Source: Chitinophagaceae bacterium
Lineage (GTDB): Bacteria > Bacteroidota > Bacteroidia > Chitinophagales > Chitinophagaceae
Assembly (NCBI GenBank): GCA_947380605.1
Contig: CANCRO010000001.1
Span: 35,478 to 99,477 of the forward strand
Direction: 5' to 3'
DNA length: 64,000 bases
This document shows positions 11,127-19,072 of this stretch, piece after piece (position 1 is the stretch's first letter; each line of letters starts with the position of its first letter). The translations under genes were made by a program, and so were the position numbers. The notes under the pieces were generated by a model. It saw nothing but the letters and a program-made list of their open reading frames with translations, was not told where the DNA came from and made no database searches.

Positions 11127-11134
11127 TACATTTG
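11127..11134 (+). promoter_or_regulatory. -7 element TACATTTG
   Basis: A perfect TAnnTTTG, 19 nt before the ATG of the acetyltransferase-like gene. Confidence 0.6.
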
Positions 11135-11153
11135 CCTTCATTATACTTGATAT

Positions 11154-12320
11154 ATGCAACTAATTCCAGTTAACAACCCTAGAACCGCGCAACAATTTTT
11201 GCAAGTAGCAGTGGAATTATACAAGAACGACCCTAAATGGATCAGGCCCCTTGATAAGGATATCAATGAAGTTTTTGATACAAAAAAAAATAAGGCTTTT
11301 AGATTTGGGGAAGTTGAACGCTGGATATTGAAGGATAATGAAGGCAAACTTATAGGCCGAATTGCCGCATTTATCAACCAAAAATATAGAAACAAAGGCG
11401 ACGATATTCCAGTGGGTGGCATTGGATTTTTTGAATCCATCAACAACCAGCAAGCAGCCGATTTATTACTTGATAATGCCAAGCATTGGCTCATTCAAAA
11501 AGGAATGGAAGCAATGGATGGACCAATTAATTTTGGAGAAAGAGATAAATGGTGGGGACTGGTAACTGCAGGTTTTGATGAACCCTTGTATGGAATGAAT
11601 TATAATCCTCCTTATTATAAGGACCTATTTGAAGACTATGGTTTCAAAGTTTTTTTTCACCAGATTTGTTTTGGACTTCATCCAAAGGCACCTCTGCAAT
11701 CAAAGATTCATGAGCGCCATGCTTCTTATGATATTAATCCCGACTTTAGTTCTAAACACATTAAAAAAGACCAATTAGAATCCTTTGCAAATGATTTCGC
11801 CACTGTATACAACAAAGCATGGGCAGGTCATGGAGGATTAAAACAAATGGCTAAAGAACAGATACTACTGCTATTTAAAAAAATGAAGCCTGTAATGGAT
11901 GAAAGACTCATTTGGTTTGCCTATGTAAAAAATGAACCGATTGCCATGTTTGTAAATATTCCTGACTTAAATCAGTGGTTCAAATATTTAAATGGAAAAT
12001 TTGACCTGTTCCATAAACTAAAGTTTTTATGGATTAAGAAATTCAAGCCTAATAAAAAATTTAGCGGAATCGTTTTTGGGGTGGTTCCAGAATGGCAGGG
12101 AAAGGGTATTGATTCTTATATTATTGGTGAGGCCGCCAAGGTTATTCAACATTCGAGTGTTGCCTATACTCAATATGAAATGCAATGGATTGGCGATTTT
12201 AACCCTAAAATGATCAATGTAGCTGAAGGACTAGGTGAAACCTTTCGAAGTAGAAATCTTACTACTTATAGGTATTTATTCGACCAAACGAAAGAATTTA
12301 AACGACACCCGATGCTTTAA
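11154..12320 (+). CDS. GNAT-fold acetyltransferase-like conserved protein
   Basis: A 388-residue soluble protein of a kind common in Bacteroidota and usually annotated as hypothetical or N-acetyltransferase. The C-terminal half has a GNAT motif A-like stretch, GIVFGVVPEWQGKGIDSYII (residues about 303-322), where QGKGI matches the acetyl-CoA pyrophosphate loop Q/RxxGxG/A. The N-terminal half includes GRIAAFINQKY and DGPINFGERDKWWGLV, suggesting a second, diverged GNAT-like lobe. No signal peptide or membrane segment is seen. The substrate is unknown. It is flanked by its own promoter and a terminator, so it is a single-gene unit. Confidence 0.7.
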   Translation: MQLIPVNNPRTAQQFLQVAVELYKNDPKWIRPLDKDINEVFDTKKNKAFRFGEVERWILKDNEGKLIGRIAAFINQKYRNKGDDIPVGGIGFFESINNQQAADLLLDNAKHWLIQKGMEAMDGPINFGERDKWWGLVTAGFDEPLYGMNYNPPYYKDLFEDYGFKVFFHQICFGLHPKAPLQSKIHERHASYDINPDFSSKHIKKDQLESFANDFATVYNKAWAGHGGLKQMAKEQILLLFKKMKPVMDERLIWFAYVKNEPIAMFVNIPDLNQWFKYLNGKFDLFHKLKFLWIKKFKPNKKFSGIVFGVVPEWQGKGIDSYIIGEAAKVIQHSSVAYTQYEMQWIGDFNPKMINVAEGLGETFRSRNLTTYRYLFDQTKEFKRHPML

Positions 12321-12378
12321 TTGCTAATTAAAGCTAGATTTCCAATTCGATGATGATATAATTGGTTATTTATGCCAA

Positions 12379-12410
12379 AAAAAGGTGTCTACAATGTAGA
12401 TAGCTTTTTA
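12379..12410 (+). terminator. Terminator after the acetyltransferase-like gene
   Basis: AAAAAGGTGTCTAC pairs imperfectly with GTAGATAGCTTTTT around a 3-nt loop. Confidence 0.75.
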
Positions 12411-12489
12411 TTAAAAAGAGGGAAGGGTTTACTAACTTGCAACTATAATAAATAGTCAAAATAAGTCTGCCTTTGGGCAATTTTACCAT

Positions 12490-14304
12490 ATGGACAAATT
12501 CATTGTTTCAGCAAGAAAATATCGACCACAAATTTTTTCAACAGTAGTTGGACAATCTCATATTACTACTACGCTTAAAAATGCGATTAAAAATAATCAG
12601 CTTGCGCATGCTTTTTTGTTTTGTGGACCAAGAGGTGTTGGTAAAACCACTTGTGCAAGAATTTTAGCAAAAACTATTAACTGTGAAACGCGGACTAAAG
12701 ATGGTGAAGCTTGTAATAGCTGTAACAGTTGTGTTTCATTTGATGCAGGCACATCTTTAAATATTCATGAACTTGATGCAGCAAGTAATAATTCAGTAGA
12801 TGATATTAGAAGCTTAGTTGAACAAGTTCGTTTTGCACCCCAGGCTGGTAAATACAAAGTATATATCGTAGATGAGGTTCATATGCTTAGCTCTTCTGCA
12901 TTCAATGCTTTTTTAAAAACGCTGGAGGAGCCGCCACCTTATGCAATCTTTATTTTAGCTACCACTGAAAAGCATAAAATATTACCTACAATTTTAAGTC
13001 GTTGCCAGATATTCGATTTCAAACGCATCACCAATAATGATACTGTTGAACATTTACAAGAGATCTGTGAAAAAGAATCGATTACAGCAGAGAAAACAGC
13101 CCTTCACGTAATTGCTCAAAAAAGTGAAGGATGCATGAGAGACTCTTTGAGTATTCTTGATAAAATAGTCAGTTTTACAAATGGTGCTGTTACGTATAAA
13201 AATACCCTAGAACATTTAAATATTTTAGATGAAGATTATTATTTTCAGTTGTTGGATTTTGTGCAACAACAAGATTTAAGTAGTGCGCTACTTATGTTTG
13301 ATGAAATTAATAGAAAAGGATTTGAAGGTGATCTAGTATTAAATGGTTTTGCAGAATTTTTAAGAAACTTATTGGTAAGTCGTGACCCAAAAGTAGCGAT
13401 GCTATTAGAAGTGGCAGAAGATTTCAAACAAAAATATCTACAAATCGCACAAAAAATTTCCCCTGCTTTTATGGTGAGTGCATTAAATATTTTGAATGAA
13501 GCAGAAATAAATTACAAGCAGGCGCGCAATAAACGTTTACATGTAGAATTAACAATCATTAAATTAAGCTATCTCCAACAAGCATTAGAATTGGTAAATA
13601 ATGAAGGGGTGGTAAGTAAAAAAAAACTGATTGAAGGAGCGAAAACAGTATCCTTTAGAGCATTACCTATTATTTCTAGCCCTATTTCAAATCAAATCGC
13701 TTCGACTACTGAAACCCAAAAATCTAAGCCGATTGCTGAAGCAAAATTAATTATTGAAGCTCCTAAAGAAATAAAAAAAGTAGTTACCCAGGAATCAATT
13801 ACCACAAAGGATAAAAGTTTTGAAAAGACTGCTACTAACGATACTGAAACTAAAACATCATTAGGCTCATTACTGAGTATACGAAATAAGATTACTAATA
13901 AAAATAAAGAAGGCGATACAGAAGCGAAGCCCTTAAATGATGAAGAGCTTAATTCTTGCTGGAACTTATTTATTGAAAAACTTAGGACTAATAATAATTA
14001 TTCTGCCATTACTAATTTCAAGGCTGCAGAGTTAAAAGTGATTGATAGCAATACAATCGAAATCGTTACTCAAGGAGAAATTCATAAAGCTTTTATTGAA
14101 GTGGAAAGAGCTGATTTAGTAACACATATTCAAGATTATTTCAATAATAGAATGTTGGTTTACCAAGTAGCAGTGATTGAAAAAGAAGAACCGGTTGGTA
14201 ACGGAGAAATTATATTAAATAGAAAACAACAGTACCTAAAAATCATCGAAGAGTATCCTTTAGTAAAAGAGCTAAAAGAAAGATTGAAATTAGAATTGGA
14301 ATAA
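12490..14304 (+). CDS. dnaX: DNA polymerase III subunits gamma and tau
   Basis: A 604-residue clamp-loader ATPase. Walker A is GPRGVGKT at residues 46-53. The zinc Cys are 65, 75, 78 and 81, and the DEVHM Walker B, the sensor FILATTE and the SRC arginine-finger motif (LSRCQIF) follow. Domains I-III end near residue 370; the rest is the tau-specific, low-complexity linker and a C-terminal domain that should contact DnaB and the polymerase alpha subunit. At 13618-13626 there are nine consecutive A (codons 377-379), right at the domain III/tau boundary; both shifted frames terminate within a few codons. A short gamma form of about 380 residues is therefore likely (see findings). The ATG lies 14 nt after an imperfect -7 box, TGCCTTTG. 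Confidence 0.96.
   Translation: MDKFIVSARKYRPQIFSTVVGQSHITTTLKNAIKNNQLAHAFLFCGPRGVGKTTCARILAKTINCETRTKDGEACNSCNSCVSFDAGTSLNIHELDAASNNSVDDIRSLVEQVRFAPQAGKYKVYIVDEVHMLSSSAFNAFLKTLEEPPPYAIFILATTEKHKILPTILSRCQIFDFKRITNNDTVEHLQEICEKESITAEKTALHVIAQKSEGCMRDSLSILDKIVSFTNGAVTYKNTLEHLNILDEDYYFQLLDFVQQQDLSSALLMFDEINRKGFEGDLVLNGFAEFLRNLLVSRDPKVAMLLEVAEDFKQKYLQIAQKISPAFMVSALNILNEAEINYKQARNKRLHVELTIIKLSYLQQALELVNNEGVVSKKKLIEGAKTVSFRALPIISSPISNQIASTTETQKSKPIAEAKLIIEAPKEIKKVVTQESITTKDKSFEKTATNDTETKTSLGSLLSIRNKITNKNKEGDTEAKPLNDEELNSCWNLFIEKLRTNNNYSAITNFKAAELKVIDSNTIEIVTQGEIHKAFIEVERADLVTHIQDYFNNRMLVYQVAVIEKEEPVGNGEIILNRKQQYLKIIEEYPLVKELKERLKLELE
13604..13655 (+). promoter_or_regulatory. Candidate dnaX slippage / frameshift site
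   Basis: An AAGGGG Shine-Dalgarno-like element at 13604-13609 lies 8 nt before nine A at 13618-13626, which encode Lys377-Lys379. Gaining one A (or a -1 shift) gives ACT GAT TGA, and losing one A gives AAC TGA. A weak AAGGA/TCCTT stem (13634-13638 / 13651-13655) follows. Confidence 0.6.
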
Positions 14305-14463
14305 GGTAAGTTTTGCAGCCCTCCATTAGGCAGGCAATAATTTTCAGTTTTGGACTATTTAACTAGGGTGTTTTTCTTAAAAAACTAAGTAGTAAGCCCC
14401 ATTTTAAGTTCTCTTTTTAAAAAACTGACCTAATTATAGCGCATATAATTCCCATTTTTGCAT

Positions 14464-14471
14464 TAATTTCG
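14464..14471 (+). promoter_or_regulatory. -7 element TAATTTCG
   Basis: A TAnnTTTG variant, 26 nt before the ATG of the E2 gene. Confidence 0.45.
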
Positions 14472-14497
14472 GCTTCCAATATAAAACAATAAAAAAT

Positions 14498-16135
14498 ATG
14501 GCAGAAGTGATTCGCATGCCCCGGATGAGTGATACTATGACGGAAGGTGTAATAGTAGAGTGGCATAAAAAGGTAGGCGACAAAGTAAAATCGGGCGATT
14601 TATTGGCCGAAGTGGAAACTGACAAAGCCACCATGGAACTTGAAAGTTTTAATGACGGGGTTTTATTATACATCGGTGTGGAAAAAGGTAAGGCTGTAAA
14701 AGTGGAAGGTGTTTTAGCGGTAATTGGAAAAGCCGGTGAAGAATTTGAGTCTGCCCTAAGCGCTGCTAAAGACGCTACTCCCCAAGCAACCAAAGAAGAG
14801 CTTGCTGAAAATAAATCTACTGCTGTTGCTAGTCCTGCAACTGCTAAAGTAGAATTGCCCGCAGGAACCCGTGAAATCAGAATGCCTTTACTAAGCGATA
14901 CCATGACCGAAGGGAAAATTGTTGCTTGGAATAAAAAGGTTGGTGATTTTGTAAAGAGCGATGATGTATTAGCTGATGTAGAAACAGATAAAGCTACTAT
15001 GGAAGTGGTAGGATATGAGGAAGGGACATTACTCTATATCGGTGTAGAAGCTGGTTCTGCTGCTAAGATTAATGAGATTATCGCAATTGTAGGAAAAAAA
15101 GGAACCGATATTAGTGCTTATGTTGCAGCAGAAAAATCAGGAGCAAATTCAGCCGTTGTACCTACTTCTCAACCAAGTGTTACTACCGCATCTAATCCTA
15201 CAGATGCATCGATAAAAGAAACTGAATCAGATGATTCATCCAACGAAAGAGTGAAAGCTTCCCCTCTTGCTAAAAAATTAGCAGCCGATAAAGGTATCGA
15301 CCTTAATAAAGTAAATGGAACGGGAGATCATGGTAGAATTACTAAAAAAGACATTGACAGTTATGTACCCTCAGCGTCTTCAACTCCGCAAGCTAGTTCT
15401 TCCACTCCGCAAATAGCTAAAGCCACAGCGCCTGCTTTTGTAGCCAATGGTCAAGAAAGTTATACGGATACCGCCTTAACGCAAATGCGCAAAGTAATTG
15501 CAAGAAGATTAGGTGAAAGTAAATTCACTGCACCCCATTTTTATCTAACGATGGAGATCAATATGGATAATGCAATTTCAGCAAGAGCAAGCATGAATGA
15601 AGTGAGTCCGGTTAAAATTTCCTTTAATGATATGATAATAAAATCAGCTGCAATGGCGCTCCGATTGCACCCAGATGTGAATAGTAGCTGGATGGGCGAT
15701 TTTATTAGACACAATCACCATATTCACATTGGATCTGCCCTTGCGCTTCCAGAAGGATTGATTGTTCCAGTGATACGCTTTGCTGATCAAAAATCATTAT
15801 CACAAATTGCCGCTGATGCTAAGGAATTATATGGCAAAGCAAAAGATAAAAAACTTCAACCCGCCGAGTTTAGTGGCAACACGTTTACGATTTCAAATTT
15901 AGGGATGATGGATATTGAAGAATTTACTGCCATCATCAACCCGCCAGACAGTGCTATTTTAGCAGTAGGCGCTATCAAAGAAAAAGTAGTAAAAAAAGGA
16001 GATGGATTTGCGGTAACCAATGTAATGAAACTTACCCTAAGCTGTGACCACAGAAGTGTAGACGGAGCGGTAGGTGCAGCGTTTTTACAGACACTAAAAA
16101 AGTTTTTGGAAAACCCTATCAACATGCTAGTATAA
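14498..16135 (+). CDS. aceF: Pyruvate dehydrogenase E2, dihydrolipoamide acetyltransferase
   Basis: A 545-residue core subunit of a 2-oxoacid dehydrogenase complex. Two lipoyl domains come first, each with the ETDKATME motif; the lipoylated lysines should be Lys43 and Lys165. Ala/Thr/Ser-rich linkers separate them. The E3/E1-binding domain is at about residues 250-287 (KASPLAKKLAADKGIDLNKV). The catalytic domain ends with SCDHRSVDGAVGAAFLQ, which has the His and Asp of the CAT-like active site. The two lipoyl domains and overall length fit pyruvate rather than 2-oxoglutarate dehydrogenase E2; a branched-chain E2 is less likely. E1 and E3 genes are not adjacent. It is a single-gene unit with a strong terminator. 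Confidence 0.93.
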   Translation: MAEVIRMPRMSDTMTEGVIVEWHKKVGDKVKSGDLLAEVETDKATMELESFNDGVLLYIGVEKGKAVKVEGVLAVIGKAGEEFESALSAAKDATPQATKEELAENKSTAVASPATAKVELPAGTREIRMPLLSDTMTEGKIVAWNKKVGDFVKSDDVLADVETDKATMEVVGYEEGTLLYIGVEAGSAAKINEIIAIVGKKGTDISAYVAAEKSGANSAVVPTSQPSVTTASNPTDASIKETESDDSSNERVKASPLAKKLAADKGIDLNKVNGTGDHGRITKKDIDSYVPSASSTPQASSSTPQIAKATAPAFVANGQESYTDTALTQMRKVIARRLGESKFTAPHFYLTMEINMDNAISARASMNEVSPVKISFNDMIIKSAAMALRLHPDVNSSWMGDFIRHNHHIHIGSALALPEGLIVPVIRFADQKSLSQIAADAKELYGKAKDKKLQPAEFSGNTFTISNLGMMDIEEFTAIINPPDSAILAVGAIKEKVVKKGDGFAVTNVMKLTLSCDHRSVDGAVGAAFLQTLKKFLENPINMLV

Positions 16136-16155
16136 GTTTTTGATTATAAATATTT

Positions 16156-16188
16156 AAGGCGCTGATTATACAATCAGCGCCTTTTTTT
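16156..16188 (+). terminator. Terminator of aceF
   Basis: A perfect 12-bp stem AAGGCGCTGATT with loop ATAC, followed by a run of T. Confidence 0.95.
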
Positions 16189-16259
16189 CTTAAAGAATTT
16201 GGAATTAAAATCTAATCAGTAAAAGATTTTATCTCCAAATTAATTGCGACTAAAAATAA

Positions 16260-16658
16260 ATGAATAGCAACCCAATTATAGTATTCGATGGCATTTGTAG
16301 CCTTTGCAATAGTGCAGTAATTTTTATTATTAAAAGAGATAAAAAATCGATGATCAAATTCGTTGCCTTTCAAACCGAAAAAGGTAAGGAAATACTTCAA
16401 CAATTTAATTTACCTTCCCAATCAAACCATTCAATTGTTTTCATTGAAAAAGGAGAGGCTTATACTCAATCAACAGCTACACTAAAAATTTGCAAGCATT
16501 TAACTGCTGGGTGGCCGCTGCTATATGGATTTATAATTGTTCCAACCTTCATTAGAAATGGAGTCTATCAATTGATTGCAAAAAACAGATACCGCTGGTT
16601 TGGAAAACATGAAAAATGTATGGTGCCTAGTCCAGCATTGAGTGAACATTTTTTATAA
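16260..16658 (+). CDS. DCC-family thiol-disulfide oxidoreductase (DUF393)
   Basis: A 132-residue protein with the family-defining VFDGICSLCN motif: Asp10, Cys13 and Cys16 form the DxxCxxC. A thioredoxin-like N-terminal half (FVAFQTEKGKEIL) and a hydrophobic C-terminal segment (PLLYGFIIVPTFIRNGVYQL) with the end WFGKHEKCMVP complete the family pattern. The biochemical substrate of DUF393 proteins is not settled; a redox role is inferred from the CxxC. The gene is followed 18 nt later by a CoA-binding protein, so the two probably share an mRNA. Confidence 0.9.
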   Translation: MNSNPIIVFDGICSLCNSAVIFIIKRDKKSMIKFVAFQTEKGKEILQQFNLPSQSNHSIVFIEKGEAYTQSTATLKICKHLTAGWPLLYGFIIVPTFIRNGVYQLIAKNRYRWFGKHEKCMVPSPALSEHFL

Positions 16659-16676
16659 TACCTTCATTAAAAATTT

Positions 16677-17042
16677 ATGGTAAAGAAAAAAACTTTAGTT
16701 ATTGGAGCTTCTGAAAACCCCATAAGGTATAGTTATCTAGCAGTTCAAAAATTAAATGCCTATCAATATCCTGTCATTGCGCTAGGATTAAAAAAGGGCG
16801 CCATCGGAAATATTGAAATAGAAACTGAGAAAAAGAAATTTGAAAATATTGATACGATTACCCTTTACTTAAATCCTTTAAACCAAAAGGGCTATTACGA
16901 TTATATCCTTTCCCTTCATCCCAAAAGAATCATTTTCAATCCAGGTACAGAGAATGATGAATTAGTTGACCTTGCTCAACAAAATGGAATTCACTGCCTT
17001 GAAGCCTGCACGCTGGTTTTATTAAGTACTGATCAGTATTAA
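16677..17042 (+). CDS. CoA-binding protein (Rossmann fold, CoA_binding_2 type)
   Basis: A 121-residue single-domain protein. It shows TLVIGASENPIRYSYLAVQ at residues 5-23, typical of the nucleotide-binding loop of the CoA-binding domain found in succinyl-CoA ligase and YccU-like proteins, then the YPVIALGLKKG strand and IIFNPGTENDELV, and the end HCLEACTLVLL. No enzyme partner is fused. It lies 18 nt after the DCC oxidoreductase and is probably co-transcribed. The cellular role of the stand-alone family is unknown. Confidence 0.88.
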   Translation: MVKKKTLVIGASENPIRYSYLAVQKLNAYQYPVIALGLKKGAIGNIEIETEKKKFENIDTITLYLNPLNQKGYYDYILSLHPKRIIFNPGTENDELVDLAQQNGIHCLEACTLVLLSTDQY

Positions 17043-17158
17043 TATTGGCTATCCCAAAATGCCATAATACTTGCTAGTAGAACCCATCAAGGTTAAATAA
17101 TCGTAAAGCCAGTAGAAGTATATCTTATTTTTCCTTAATTTTAAGAAAGCCCCTTTTT

Positions 17159-17632
17159 ATGTTATGGAGAAAATTCAATGGAGATCCCATTCAACTACCC
17201 ATTAAAACAGCAGTGGAGGAAGCAATTGTAAAAGAAATAGATGCAGGCTGTAAATTAAAAGTATGTATTGGCACTGACAGTCAAGTAAAAGGATTGGAGA
17301 CTGAGTTTGCCACAGTTATTGTTTTTTTGCGCGAAGGGCGTGGTGGATTCATGTACATTCATAATGAGAATACCTTATTGAAATATAGCATCAAGGAAAG
17401 AATGCTGGTAGAGGTTGCAAAAAGTATTGAAATTGCTTACGAGCTTTGTGATCTTTTCACGCTGTATGATGTTGACATGGAAGTTCATGCCGATATAAAT
17501 ACGAATGCTCAATTTAAAAGTAACGAAGCATTAAGAGAGGCAATGGGATATATTTTAGGAATGGGATTTGCTTTTAAGGCTAAACCTGAAGCATTTGCTA
17601 GCAGTAGTTGTGCCAATAAAATGGTTAACTAA
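17159..17632 (+). CDS. YkuK-like RNase H-fold protein (DUF458)
   Basis: A 157-residue protein matching the YkuK/DUF458 family. The CIGTDSQVKG segment near residues 37-46 and MEVHADINTN near 117-126 supply the acidic residues expected of an RNase H-like active site. The segment AMGYILGMGFAFKAKPEAFASSSCAN closes the domain. The Bacillus YkuK family has been linked to sporulation or stress but is not biochemically defined; nuclease activity is inferred from fold. No clear -7 box is seen directly upstream. Confidence 0.82.
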   Translation: MLWRKFNGDPIQLPIKTAVEEAIVKEIDAGCKLKVCIGTDSQVKGLETEFATVIVFLREGRGGFMYIHNENTLLKYSIKERMLVEVAKSIEIAYELCDLFTLYDVDMEVHADINTNAQFKSNEALREAMGYILGMGFAFKAKPEAFASSSCANKMVN

Positions 17633-17702
17633 ACTCATCTATTAAAAATTGAGCTTTTAACAAAGTCCAACTTAACTTTCTTTCTGTTAAGTATTAAAAT
17701 TC

Positions 17703-17789
17703 ATGGAATGGATTGAAAATCCCCCCCTTATTATAAAAGTTGATGACAAATTTGATAAAAAAACCGATGAAGTATTGAAGCAAGATTAG
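17703..17789 (+). CDS. Possible 28-residue small ORF
   Basis: An ATG-started frame encoding MEWIENPPLIIKVDDKFDKK followed by TDEVLKQD and a TAG stop. It is compact, charged and in a 187-bp gap where no other gene is seen, and it ends 1 nt before the -7 element of the cyclophilin gene. No family is recognised. It may be a real micro-protein, the tail of a decayed gene, or chance. Confidence 0.25.
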   Translation: MEWIENPPLIIKVDDKFDKKTDEVLKQD

Positions 17790-17790
17790 A

Positions 17791-17798
17791 TATCTTTG
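17791..17798 (+). promoter_or_regulatory. Cyclophilin -7 element TATCTTTG
   Basis: A perfect TAnnTTTG, 21 nt before the ATG at 17820. It shows that the in-frame upstream start at 17796 is not used. Confidence 0.7.
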
Positions 17799-17819
17799 CA
17801 GCATAAAAAAACATACAAC

Positions 17820-18269
17820 ATGAGCGAAACAGTACTTACCAAAGGTCAAATTCATACCAATAAGGGTATTTTGAATTTTGAACTTTATGATGATGCAGCC
17901 CCTATAGCTGTAGCAAATTTTAAAAAACTTATTAACGAGGGCTTTTATAATGGGCTAAGTTTTCACCGAGTGATCCCCAATTTTATGATTCAGGGTGGCT
18001 GTCCTAATGGCACAGGTGCTGGTGGTCCAGGATATACCATTCAATGCGAGACAAGAGGTGATAAACAATATCATGACCGTGGGGTAATGTCAATGGCTCA
18101 CAGAGGTCCAAATACAGGAGGATCCCAATTCTTCATTTGTCACAATAGAACAGGTACTCAACATCTAGATGGCGTTCATACTTGCTTTGGAAAAGTTACA
18201 GAAGGTATTGAAATAATAACTGAAATAAGAGGTGGGGATATTATGGAAAAAGTGATATTGCTAAATTAA
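17820..18269 (+). CDS. Peptidyl-prolyl cis-trans isomerase, cyclophilin type
   Basis: A 149-residue cytoplasmic-type cyclophilin without signal peptide that isomerises proline peptide bonds. Visible family motifs are FHRVIPNFMIQGG (active-site Arg and Phe), GTGAGGPGYTI, MSMAHRGPNTGGSQFFI and HLDGVHTCFGKV, with the tryptophan of human CypA replaced by His in HLDG as is usual in bacteria. The start at ATG 17820 (MSETVLTKG) is preferred because the -7 element ends at 17798. It is convergent with engB, with a shared bidirectional terminator. Confidence 0.95.
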   Translation: MSETVLTKGQIHTNKGILNFELYDDAAPIAVANFKKLINEGFYNGLSFHRVIPNFMIQGGCPNGTGAGGPGYTIQCETRGDKQYHDRGVMSMAHRGPNTGGSQFFICHNRTGTQHLDGVHTCFGKVTEGIEIITEIRGGDIMEKVILLN

Positions 18270-18296
18270 TTTTTTTAAGGAAAATTTATTTTACAC

Positions 18297-18335
18297 AAAA
18301 GCCATCATTGAATATAAATTTTAATGATGGCTTTT
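18297..18335. terminator. Bidirectional terminator between cyclophilin and engB
   Basis: A perfect 13-bp stem AAAAGCCATCATT / AATGATGGCTTTT with a 13-nt loop. A and T tracts on either side serve both strands. Confidence 0.88.
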
Positions 18336-18368
18336 GCTTTACGAAAACAGCTATTTAATAACAAGTGA

Positions 18369-19010
18369 TTACGACTTATTTGTTTCATTCGTTTCATCAA
18401 TCAACTTCAATATCTTATCTTTTCCCAATTTTTTAGTAGCACTACTTACAAAATGTTGAGGTAAAAACTGCCAGGTTTTTCTCAGTCGATCTAAAAAAAG
18501 TTTTACATTTTTGGCCACAACCGCTTGTGTTTCCTTATCCGCTTTAGTAAAAATCATGGTAAAGGGTATCTCCCATTTATCCAATTGATTTAAAAAATCA
18601 AGGTCAATTTTTTGTGGGGTATGTCGGGCATCTATTAACACAAAAACCATCACTAAATTTTCTCTTTTTCTTAAATATCCCTCAATCATTTGTTCCCAGC
18701 GTCTTCTGCTACGGATACTTACTTTAGCGAAACCATACCCTGGCAAATCCACTAAATACCATTTAAAATTTTGCCCATCCTTACCACTATTGATTGCCGA
18801 AGCCGAAGTGATTTCAAAATGATTAATTAGCTGTGTCTTTCCAGGCGTTGCGGAAGTTTTAGCTAGCTTATCATTGCCAGTAAGCATATTAATTAGAGAT
18901 GATTTACCCACATTACTGCGACCGATAAATGCATATTCCTTTTTATCCGGAAGAGGGCATTTTTCGAAATCAGGACTACTGATAATATATTTAGCAGATT
19001 TGATAATCAT
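18369..19010 (-). CDS. engB: Ribosome biogenesis GTPase EngB/YsxC
   Basis: A 213-residue TRAFAC-class GTPase needed for assembly of the large ribosomal subunit. G1 is GRSNVGKSS at residues 30-38, G3 is DLPGYGFAK, and G4 is TKAD in the FTKADKET stretch. The end is FVSSATKKLGKDKILKLID, the G5-like SSA. I use the ATG at 19010 (MIIKSAKYIISSPDF), which matches the family start. A further in-frame ATG at 19046 lies upstream of the -7 box TATATTTG (19015-19022) and would add 12 residues not seen in relatives. The -7 box ends 4 nt before the start, so the mRNA is probably leaderless. It diverges from ubiE across a palindrome. Confidence 0.95.
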   Translation of the reverse strand: MIIKSAKYIISSPDFEKCPLPDKKEYAFIGRSNVGKSSLINMLTGNDKLAKTSATPGKTQLINHFEITSASAINSGKDGQNFKWYLVDLPGYGFAKVSIRSRRRWEQMIEGYLRKRENLVMVFVLIDARHTPQKIDLDFLNQLDKWEIPFTMIFTKADKETQAVVAKNVKLFLDRLRKTWQFLPQHFVSSATKKLGKDKILKLIDETNETNKS

Positions 19011-19013
19011 CTG

Positions 19014-19069
19014 GCAAATATACGTCAGAAGGGATAGGTAATCCATTCCCCTTCTGACGTATCTTTGCC
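19014..19069. promoter_or_regulatory. Palindromic divergent promoter engB/ubiE
   Basis: An inverted repeat with about 20-bp arms and one mismatch: GGCAAATATACGTCAGAAGG (19014-19033) against CCTTCTGACGTATCTTTGCC (19050-19069). Each arm contains an outward-facing -7 element: TATATTTG on the minus strand at 19015-19022 and TATCTTTG on the plus strand at 19060-19067. The shared core ACGTCAGAAGG/CCTTCTGACGT could be an operator for both genes. Confidence 0.75.
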
Positions 19070-19072
19070 CCT

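Noticed and set aside
14434..14904. Minus-strand frame of 156 codons over the start of aceF
   Set aside because: It overlaps the conserved first lipoyl domain and is a shadow of its codon bias.
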